Part shown: positions 1 through 5,739 of the stretch, one piece after another
Position numbering within the stretch: position 1 is the stretch's first letter
Layout: the number at the start of each line of letters is the position of its first letter
Assembly (NCBI GenBank): GCA_029939715.1
Contig: JAOZSJ010000016.1
Coordinates: 1 to 46,692 of the forward strand
Length of the DNA stretch: 46,692 nt
Direction of reading: 5' to 3'
Origin: 4572-123 sp002084545
GTDB taxonomy: Bacteria; Desulfobacterota; Desulfobacteria; Desulfobacterales; 4572-123
The notes under the pieces: generated by a model
What the model was told of the DNA's origin: nothing
Seen by the model: the letters and a program-made list of their open reading frames with translations, nothing else
The model's database searches: none
Position numbers and translations under genes: made by a program

Positions 1-303
1 CAGTTTGTCGGCCAGGAGCTTTTGGCGTATCAGAATCCCTATTCCAGACCTTTGTTGTATTACTGGGCGCGAGAGGCAAAGAATAGCAATGCTGAACTGG
101 ATTACCTAATTCAAAGAGAGGGGGAAGCAATACCAATTGAGGTGAAGTCCGGTTCCACAGGTAGATTGAAAAGTATGCACATGTTTATGGAAAAGTACCA
201 GGTGCGGCAGGGAATAAAAATTTCCCAGGCGCCTTATGATTCGAAAAATCAAATCATTTCGTTACCATTATATTCTCTTGAGAGCTTTATGCAAAAAAAA
301 TAG
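1..303 (+). CDS. DUF4143-type AAA ATPase, C-terminal fragment (cut by window edge)
   Basis: The reading frame is open from the first base of the window and ends at TAG 301-303, so only about 100 C-terminal residues are present. An apparent TTG start at 22 is unlikely to be real, because the frame continues upstream with sensible residues. The fragment carries the YYWAREA, AELDYLI and IPIEVKSG motifs. These are typical of the nuclease-like DUF4143 domain at the C-terminus of a large family of AAA ATPases ('ATP-binding protein, DUF4143'). The acidic/lysine pattern (ELD...EVK) resembles a PD-(D/E)xK core. The biological role of the family is not established, though many members sit among defence or mobile genes. 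It converges on the leftward aminotransferase operon, with about 20 bp between the stop codons. Family assignment is fairly secure; function is unknown. Confidence 0.72.
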   Translation, partial: QFVGQELLAYQNPYSRPLLYYWAREAKNSNAELDYLIQREGEAIPIEVKSGSTGRLKSMHMFMEKYQVRQGIKISQAPYDSKNQIISLPLYSLESFMQKK

Positions 304-324
304 GTGATTTGATCCATTATTCCT

Positions 325-1527
325 TCATTGGACAAGCACCTGATTAATTCTTTTCAATGCCCAGTCAACCTCTTCTTTTTTAATGACCAGGGGAGGCGCA
401 AATCGAATAGTAGAGGTATGTGTCTCCTTACAAAGAATTCCCAATTCCTTCAATTTTTCAGCAATTGCCCTGGCCCCGCCTCTGGTGCCTTCATGAAGCT
501 CAATGGCGATCATCAGGCCCCGGCCCCTGATATCCTTGATGTTTTTATTCTCAATTTTTTTAAGCTCCGAAAGAAAATATGCACCCATTTCCCTGGCGTT
601 TTCAATCATGCCTTCATCCACAAGCACTTTTAGCGCGGTCCTTGCAACACTGCAGGCAAGGGGGTTTCCTCCAAATGTGGAGCCATGCTGGCCGGGTTTT
701 AAGATTTCGATGACCTCTTTATTGGAAAGTACAGCAGACACGGGATAAAAACCACCTGAAAGGGCTTTGCCGATCAGTGTCAGATCGGCTTCAATCCCTT
801 CATGTTCCTCTGCAAGAAGCGCGCCGGTTCTTCCAAGGCCTGTCTGGATCTCATCCAGAATAAGAATGACATTGTTTTTTTCACAGATTTCCCTGGCCTT
901 TTTTAAATACCCCTCAGGCGGAATAATAACCCCTGCCTCTCCCTGGATAGGTTCCACCATAAAGGCCACCGTGTTTTTTGTAATGGCTTTTTCAAGGGCG
1001 TCCGAATCCCCGAATGGAATGATTTTAAACCCGGGTGCAAATGGTCCGAAATTGTCTCTTGCATTCTCATCAGTGGAAAATCCGACAATGGCCAGGGTGC
1101 GACCGTGAAAATTGTCGGCACATACAATAATCTCGGCCTTATCCTGTTCAACCCCTTTAACTTCATACCCCCATTTGCGCACGCATTTTATTGCGGTTTC
1201 AACTGCTTCCGCACCGCTGTTCATGGGAAGGACCTTGTGGGAATTTGTCAGTTTGCACAGTTCTTCATAGAGCAGCGGGAGCTGATCATTTCGAAAAGCA
1301 CGGGAAGTCAGGGTCAGTTTTTTTGCCTGATCCATCATGGCTTTAAGGATTTCAGGATGGCAGTGCCCCTGGTTTACCGCTGAATAGGCCGCAAGGCAGT
1401 CCAGGTATTTATTGCCGTCAACATCCCAGACCCAGATGCCTTCGCCCCTTGTAAGCACCACATCCAGGGGTTTATAATTGCCGGCACCATATTCATTTTC
1501 CATGTTGATATATTCTGATGTTTTCAT
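325..1527 (-). CDS. rocD: Ornithine--oxo-acid aminotransferase
   Basis: This is a PLP-dependent class III aminotransferase of about 400 residues. It transfers the delta-amino group of ornithine to 2-oxoglutarate, giving glutamate semialdehyde/pyrroline-5-carboxylate and glutamate. Visible family features are an N-terminal GVWDVDG-like segment (here GIWVWDVDG), NSGAEAVETAIK, HGRTLA, ILDEIQTGLGRTG and the PLP-lysine segment LIGKALSGGFYPVSAVL. The length matches the family. I place the start at the ATG at 1527, because AAGGAG lies 8 bases upstream. A longer frame up to 1545 would overlap the stop of the carbamate kinase gene and has no such site. It is the last gene of a three-gene leftward operon, 14 bp after carbamate kinase. 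The pairing suggests ornithine/carbamoyl-phosphate catabolism, although no arginine deiminase or ornithine carbamoyltransferase is present here. Ornithine aminotransferase fits better than acetylornithine aminotransferase on the motifs and context. Confidence 0.88.
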   Translation of the reverse strand: MKTSEYINMENEYGAGNYKPLDVVLTRGEGIWVWDVDGNKYLDCLAAYSAVNQGHCHPEILKAMMDQAKKLTLTSRAFRNDQLPLLYEELCKLTNSHKVLPMNSGAEAVETAIKCVRKWGYEVKGVEQDKAEIIVCADNFHGRTLAIVGFSTDENARDNFGPFAPGFKIIPFGDSDALEKAITKNTVAFMVEPIQGEAGVIIPPEGYLKKAREICEKNNVILILDEIQTGLGRTGALLAEEHEGIEADLTLIGKALSGGFYPVSAVLSNKEVIEILKPGQHGSTFGGNPLACSVARTALKVLVDEGMIENAREMGAYFLSELKKIENKNIKDIRGRGLMIAIELHEGTRGGARAIAEKLKELGILCKETHTSTIRFAPPLVIKKEEVDWALKRINQVLVQ

Positions 1528-1541
1528 AGATGCACTCCTTT

Positions 1542-2495
1542 TCATTGTTCAGTTCGGATGATTTGGGTCCCGGCTGTTCCCTGTACGCTGTCGCAAATGG
1601 CTTTGATGGACGTAATCACCGCCCGTTTTCCGCCGCCTTGAATGAATTGCATAGCGGCCGCCACCTTGGGGCCCATCGATCCTTTGCCGCTTTTGTCATT
1701 ATGAAGGAAATTTTCGGCCTCACCTACGTTCATTCGCGAGATAAGTCGCTGATCAGGGGTATTGAAATCAGCTAAAACACCATCAACATCCGTGGCGATC
1801 ACCAGTAAGTCGGCACCGACTTCAGTGGCCAGAAGTGCGCTGACCAGATCTTTGTCGATCACCGCATCCACACCATTGAACGCGCGTCCATTTCTAACCA
1901 CGGGAATCCCTCCGCCACCGCAGCAGATAACAATGAATCCGGATTTTATTAATTGTTCAATTTCCCTTTTTTCAATGATGGTGACCGGTTTCGGTGATGC
2001 AACAACACGCCTGAATCCCTTTGGAGTTTTCACAGTTGGATAGTCCAGTTTTTCAGCTTCGGCGGCGGTGAAAAACGGCCCAATGGGTTTTGTGGGATTG
2101 GCGAAACCAGGGTCTTTCTCATCTACCACCACATAGGTGATCAGGGAAACGAGTGGAGTAAAACCGGCGCCTTGTTCCATTAGGGCTTCATCCAATACGG
2201 ATTCAATCATGTATCCGATCTGCCCCTGGGTCTGGGCCACAAGAATTTCAAGGGGGAGATTGGGAACCGCATCGCAGGATTCCTGTTGCAGAAGAAGATT
2301 GCCGACCTGGGGGCCATTGCCGTGGGTAATAATGATTCTGTAGTCGCTGGTGAGCGATGCGATCTGGCGGATGGAAATCCTGAGATTATCGAATTGCTCG
2401 GTAATGGTTCCTTTTTGCCCTTTCCGAATCAAAGCATTACCGCCAAGTGCTATGAGCAGAGTGGGCTTTATATCCTTCCCGGAACTGTGGCTCAT
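1542..2495 (-). CDS. arcC: Carbamate kinase
   Basis: This is an amino-acid-kinase-fold enzyme of 317 residues. It interconverts carbamoyl phosphate plus ADP with carbamate plus ATP and is normally the energy-conserving last step of arginine, citrulline or allantoin breakdown. The sequence shows the N-terminal LIALGGNALIRKGQKGT phosphate loop, THGNGPQVGNLLLQQE, CCGGGGIPVV followed by VDAVIDKDL, and the C-terminal GKGSMGPKVAAAMQF segment. All are hallmarks of ArcC. The start codon overlaps the stop of the upstream GTPase gene by 4 bases (translational coupling), and the aminotransferase gene follows after 14 bp. In this context it could make ATP from carbamoyl phosphate released from a ureido compound. 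The enzyme that would supply carbamoyl phosphate is not in the window. Confidence 0.93.
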   Translation of the reverse strand: MSHSSGKDIKPTLLIALGGNALIRKGQKGTITEQFDNLRISIRQIASLTSDYRIIITHGNGPQVGNLLLQQESCDAVPNLPLEILVAQTQGQIGYMIESVLDEALMEQGAGFTPLVSLITYVVVDEKDPGFANPTKPIGPFFTAAEAEKLDYPTVKTPKGFRRVVASPKPVTIIEKREIEQLIKSGFIVICCGGGGIPVVRNGRAFNGVDAVIDKDLVSALLATEVGADLLVIATDVDGVLADFNTPDQRLISRMNVGEAENFLHNDKSGKGSMGPKVAAAMQFIQGGGKRAVITSIKAICDSVQGTAGTQIIRTEQ

Positions 2496-3805
2496 ATCAT
2501 CATCTCCTTGACGAGTTCACCCAGGGTGGGTTTGCTGTTGTCGCGATAGGCATAGACAACCCGTAAGGTGGGTTTTTCAATGTTCACCAGGCGGGTCAGA
2601 TCAATGGGGGTCGCTGAAACGACAATATCACAATCGCACGCATTAATGGTTTCTTCCAGGTCTTTGACCTGCTGGTCACCATACCCCATGGCCGGAAGCA
2701 CCTTGCCGATTCCCGGATAGGTCTCAAAGGTTCCCTTGAGGCTCCCGACGAGGCAGGGACGCGGATCGACGATTTCGGCAGCTCCATAGCGCTGCGCTGC
2801 GATGACACCGGCACCGAATTTCATGTGCCCGTGGGTAAGGGTCGGGCCATCTTCCACCACCAGGACACGCTTGCCGGCCATACTCTCCCCATTTTCAGCA
2901 GTCACTTCGGAATCTGCCAGCACGATCCGGGCGTTGGGGTTGTGTCTGGCGATGGTCTGTTTAAGTGTTTCCACATCCTTGGGATCGGCGCTGTCTACCT
3001 TGTTGATCACGGCGATATCGGCCAGCAGCATATTGGTTTCACCGGGATGAAAGGTGGTTTCGTGGCCTGCACGATGGGGGTCGAAAACAACCACATTTAC
3101 ATCCGGTTTGAAAAATGGTGTATCGTTGTTGCCGCCGTCCCAGACTATCACATCGGCCTCTTTTTCGGCCCGGCGAAGAATTTTGCCATAATCGACACCC
3201 GCGTAAATAACAGCCCCCATGTCAACGACAGGCTCATATTCTTCGCGCTCTTCAATGGTGCAGGCATGCTTTTCAAAATCTTCATAGGTTTCAAAGCGCT
3301 GCACAATCTGCCTGGTCAAGTCGCCATAAGGCATGGGATGACGCACGGAAACAACCTTTTGCCCCGCATCCTGTAGCACCTGTACGATCTGTCTGCTGGT
3401 CTGTGATTTTCCGCATCCTGTGCGGATCGCACAAACAGATACCACCTTTTTGGAGGATTCCAGCATGGTATATTGGGCACCGATAATGATAAAATCGGCG
3501 CCTGCCGCGGTGACTTGCGATGCCTTGTGCATCACTTCCGTGTGGGGTATGTCGCTATATGAAAACGCTACGAGGTCGACATTGTTCTCTTTGATCAGAT
3601 CCATCAGGTTTTCATCGCTTTTAATAGGGATTCCGTCGGGATACATGGATCCGGCTATTTCAGGGGGATATAGCCGGCCATCGATATCGGGTATCTGGGT
3701 GGCGGTGAAGCAGACGACATTATAGCGTTTGTTGTCTCTGAAATAGACATTGAAATTGTGAAAATCCCGCCCTGCGGCGCCCATGATGATTACATTTTCT
3801 ACCAT
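2492..3805 (-). CDS. COG2403-type P-loop GTPase (annotated elsewhere as cyclic 2,3-diphosphoglycerate synthetase-like)
   Basis: This protein of 437 residues has a Rossmann-like N-terminus (VIIMGAAGRDFHNFNVYFRD), then a P-loop-like segment SVCAIRTGCGKSQTSRQ at about residue 125-140. Next come VIVWDGGNNDTPFF (Walker-B-like, near residue 220) and a DIAVINKVDSAD segment (NKxD guanine-specificity motif, near 265). The layout matches the family named after archaeal cyclic 2,3-diphosphoglycerate synthetase. The cellular substrate of the bacterial members is not established, and making that thermoprotectant seems unlikely here. It is the first gene of the leftward operon and overlaps carbamate kinase by 4 bases, so it is probably co-translated with it. 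This suggests a role in ureido/ornithine catabolism, perhaps as an ATP/GTP-dependent ligase or a chaperone-type GTPase. The family call is secure; the function is inference. Confidence 0.78.
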   Translation of the reverse strand: MVENVIIMGAAGRDFHNFNVYFRDNKRYNVVCFTATQIPDIDGRLYPPEIAGSMYPDGIPIKSDENLMDLIKENNVDLVAFSYSDIPHTEVMHKASQVTAAGADFIIIGAQYTMLESSKKVVSVCAIRTGCGKSQTSRQIVQVLQDAGQKVVSVRHPMPYGDLTRQIVQRFETYEDFEKHACTIEEREEYEPVVDMGAVIYAGVDYGKILRRAEKEADVIVWDGGNNDTPFFKPDVNVVVFDPHRAGHETTFHPGETNMLLADIAVINKVDSADPKDVETLKQTIARHNPNARIVLADSEVTAENGESMAGKRVLVVEDGPTLTHGHMKFGAGVIAAQRYGAAEIVDPRPCLVGSLKGTFETYPGIGKVLPAMGYGDQQVKDLEETINACDCDIVVSATPIDLTRLVNIEKPTLRVVYAYRDNSKPTLGELVKEMMI

Positions 3806-3899
3806 TTTTTCTCCTTTGTTCGTTGTTTTTGTATATTTAGTTTAATGGATCGGCATCCTGCACTCGATGCAACCATGACGAGGTGTTTAATGATTTATC

Positions 3900-3909
3900 A
3901 TCATATGAT
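3900..3909. promoter_or_regulatory. Candidate operator palindrome for the FadR-type regulator
   Basis: ATCATATGAT at 3900-3909 is a perfect 10-bp palindrome in a very AT-rich stretch. It lies just downstream of the leftward operon's -10 box, near the expected transcription start. A regulator of the divergent GntR/FadR gene bound here would block the catabolic operon. The placement is suggestive; no second copy was found, so the assignment is tentative. Confidence 0.35.
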
Positions 3910-3923
3910 ATAATCATAGAATT

Positions 3924-3953
3924 TATATATAATAACATGAATTAGCTTGTCAA
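3924..3953 (-). promoter_or_regulatory. Promoter of the GTPase-arcC-rocD operon
   Basis: On the minus strand TTGACA lies at 3953-3948. It is followed by an AT-rich -10 region that reads TATATA with a 16- or 18-base spacer (3931-3926 or 3929-3924). This is a good sigma-70-type match about 120-150 bp ahead of the GTPase start at 3805. Its -35 hexamer overlaps the -35 of the oppositely facing regulator promoter. Confidence 0.6.
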
Positions 3954-3974
3954 GCGGAAAACATTGTGTAATAT
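3947..3974 (+). promoter_or_regulatory. Promoter of the fadR-type regulator gene
   Basis: TTGTCA at 3947-3952 and TAATAT at 3969-3974 are separated by 16 bases. They face right toward the regulator gene and share bases 3948-3952 with the -35 element of the leftward promoter. The two polymerases could therefore not bind at the same time. Confidence 0.5.
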
Positions 3975-4045
3975 TCCCTGAACCAGTGTGATTGTTTTTT
4001 TAATCAACTATTGTGAATGATAAAATAGTCAAAGAGATGAACAAT

Positions 4046-4798
4046 ATGGCTTATGGCACCATGCACCGCAAACTTTACGAATACGTGGAAGAGGAAATCG
4101 GCCTGAGAATCGTCAAGGGTGAATACATACCCGGAGATACATTGCCCAATGAGGATGCTCTCTGCGCGGAATTCGGAGTCAGCCGCGGAGTCATTCGGGA
4201 GGCTATTAAGGTGCTGCAAAAAAAAGGGCTGGTACAGCCGCGGCCCAAAATAGGTACCCAGATCCAATCGAAAACTCAATGGAATCTATTTGATGCCGAT
4301 GTTTTAGTCTGGAAATTAAAAGCCGGGCACCAACTGAGATTCCTTGAAAAAGTCATTGAAGTTCGAAGGATTATTGAATCCGAAGCGGCGAAATTATCAG
4401 CAGAGCGGGCTACTGACGAAGAAATTGCTGGAATTCAACTCCTGTTTGATCGGCTGGAAGATATACTGAGCGATGAAGTCAAGTTCAATTACGAGGCATA
4501 TCTCCCAGCCGACATTGCCCTTCACACGGCTATCCTGAATGCCTCACACAATGAACTGCTGGCACAGATCGGACACACTATGCGCCATGCCGTCCAGACA
4601 GCGCGCCAGGCAGACATCCATGACTTCGGGGTAATATTGGCCTCCCAGCAGTTTCACGGTACCATCGTGAAAGCGATAGCCGGTAAAGATCCGGAAAGCG
4701 CTTACACCTCTTCCCTCGAAATGTTCGACCAGATATGGGAAAATATGCCGGCAGATCATAGTAATAGTATAAGCGCTACAGGAATAATTAAGAATTAA
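4046..4798 (+). CDS. GntR-family transcriptional regulator, FadR subfamily (FCD domain)
   Basis: This is a DNA-binding repressor or activator. The N-terminal winged helix (about residues 5-75) contains PGDTLPNEDALCAEFGVSRG, VIREAIKVLQKKGLV and PRPKIGTQIQ, the classic GntR signature. The C-terminal half is the all-helical FCD ligand-binding domain (EVRRIIESEAAKLSAERA ... DIALHTAILNASHN ... SQQFHGTIVKAI), including His residues in the positions that usually bind a metal. I prefer the ATG at 4046 because AAAGAG lies 9 bases upstream. The longer frame from GTG 4013 lacks a ribosome-binding site. The gene is divergent from the GTPase-arcC-rocD operon and likely controls it, or the adjacent sarcosine oxidase genes. 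The ligand may be an amino-acid-related carboxylate. The last bases overlap, on the opposite strand, a relic of a transporter gene. Confidence 0.85.
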   Translation: MAYGTMHRKLYEYVEEEIGLRIVKGEYIPGDTLPNEDALCAEFGVSRGVIREAIKVLQKKGLVQPRPKIGTQIQSKTQWNLFDADVLVWKLKAGHQLRFLEKVIEVRRIIESEAAKLSAERATDEEIAGIQLLFDRLEDILSDEVKFNYEAYLPADIALHTAILNASHNELLAQIGHTMRHAVQTARQADIHDFGVILASQQFHGTIVKAIAGKDPESAYTSSLEMFDQIWENMPADHSNSISATGIIKN

Positions 4799-4988
4799 AC
4801 CACCAGCGCTCAGTGCATCTAAGCCCGTCAAGCTCCCAATTGCCGGCCGGGTTCATGATCTGCAACTTCTTGGAGGCGGCTTCAACATAGTTCGAAAACA
4901 TTGGAATCAGTGCGCCGCCGTCATCCCGGACGATGCGTTGCATTTCAAAGTACATAGCGCGTCGTTTGGTATTATCAATTCGGTGGGT
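4788..4988 (-). pseudogene. C-terminal relic of a peptide/amino-acid ABC transporter substrate-binding protein (SBP family 5)
   Basis: Reading the minus strand from 4988 to the TAA at 4790-4788 gives 66 codons. They read like the extreme C-terminus of a family-5 (DppA/OppA-type) binding protein: RAMYFEMQRIVRDDGGALI, then PMFSNYVEAASKKL, then NPAGNWELDGLRCTERWWF. The frame is closed upstream by TAG at 4991-4989, and no start or further similarity is visible. The remaining roughly 450 residues of the gene are gone. The relic overlaps the end of the regulator gene by 11 bp on the opposite strand. It suggests a solute transporter once stood beside the sarcosine oxidase genes. Confidence 0.72.
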
Positions 4989-5005
4989 CTAACTTGCAGT
5001 TATGA

Positions 5006-5038
5006 GAGGGGGCGGCCGCGGCCAATCCCCCTTTTTTT
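5006..5038 (+). terminator. Rho-independent terminator after the fadR-type gene
   Basis: The arms AGGGGG (5007-5012) and CCCCCT (5027-5032) enclose a GC-rich loop that contains its own GGCC/GGCC palindrome. The hairpin is followed by seven T residues (5032-5038) on the plus strand. It would end the regulator transcript after it has crossed the transporter relic in antisense. It lies just beyond the stop of the leftward sarcosine oxidase operon but has no T-run in that direction. Confidence 0.8.
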
Positions 5039-5049
5039 GTTACGCCGGA

Positions 5050-5691
5050 CTATTGATCCAATCCGTCCAGAAAGGTATTGAAACGATTCTCGCCGGCGGG
5101 CCGCAGGTCGAACTCGCTGCCGGCTTGCATCACGGCGTGAATTATGGAATCACCATAACCGCGGCTGCAGGTCAGCAGGAACCCGCCGGAACGGTCAGAT
5201 CCCTTTTCCAGGACGATGATCTGGCAGGGCACGTGGCAAAAGGGGCCCTGCAGCAGAAAGGGTGCCTTTTTGGCCGGGTCTATAAAGTCCAGGTTGCTCA
5301 GCTTTTCGGCGATCAAAAATGCTCTGGGGCCGAACAGGGCCAGGAAAACCGTGTTTTCCGAGACATCGGTATAGCCCGAAAAATCAGGCATGGCCGGTGC
5401 CGCGCCGCCCAGGTGATAGATGGATGCCTGGGTACGGTTCATGCGGTTGATCAGCGTATTATCGCTGAATGTACACTCTCCCGGGGCGGCAGGTACTGTC
5501 AGGTCGCAGGGGGTTTGCTCGCCTATCTTGCTGTCCTGCAGGTCCCAGCGGCTCTTGTGTGCCAGGTCAACCAGCCAGGGTCCCTGGCCCTCTTCATCGT
5601 ATTCCAGTGCCACTATCCAGTTTTCGCGCACCTCTGTCTTAAGAGGAGTGGCCTTGAAGCGTACCGGTGATTGTCTTTGTATTTCAGCCAT
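5050..5691 (-). CDS. soxG: Sarcosine oxidase, gamma subunit
   Basis: This 213-residue protein sits at the canonical last position of a soxBDAG operon. It resembles a short GcvT-like fold used as a structural subunit in heterotetrameric sarcosine oxidase. Visible pieces are NTLINRMNRTQASIYHLG, a VFLALFGPRAFLIAEKLSNLD segment, and FCHVPCQIIVLEKG followed by CSRGYGDSIIHAVMQAG near the C-terminus. These match the SoxG/GcvT-fold pattern (the R-G-Y-xxS motif). It begins about 48 bp after the alpha subunit gene. SoxG is the least conserved subunit, so the call leans on position as well as sequence. Confidence 0.78.
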   Translation of the reverse strand: MAEIQRQSPVRFKATPLKTEVRENWIVALEYDEEGQGPWLVDLAHKSRWDLQDSKIGEQTPCDLTVPAAPGECTFSDNTLINRMNRTQASIYHLGGAAPAMPDFSGYTDVSENTVFLALFGPRAFLIAEKLSNLDFIDPAKKAPFLLQGPFCHVPCQIIVLEKGSDRSGGFLLTCSRGYGDSIIHAVMQAGSEFDLRPAGENRFNTFLDGLDQ

Positions 5692-5739
5692 CGTGGTTAC
5701 CTCATTAATTTCTTAATATTCAATTTAATTCCGGTAAGT

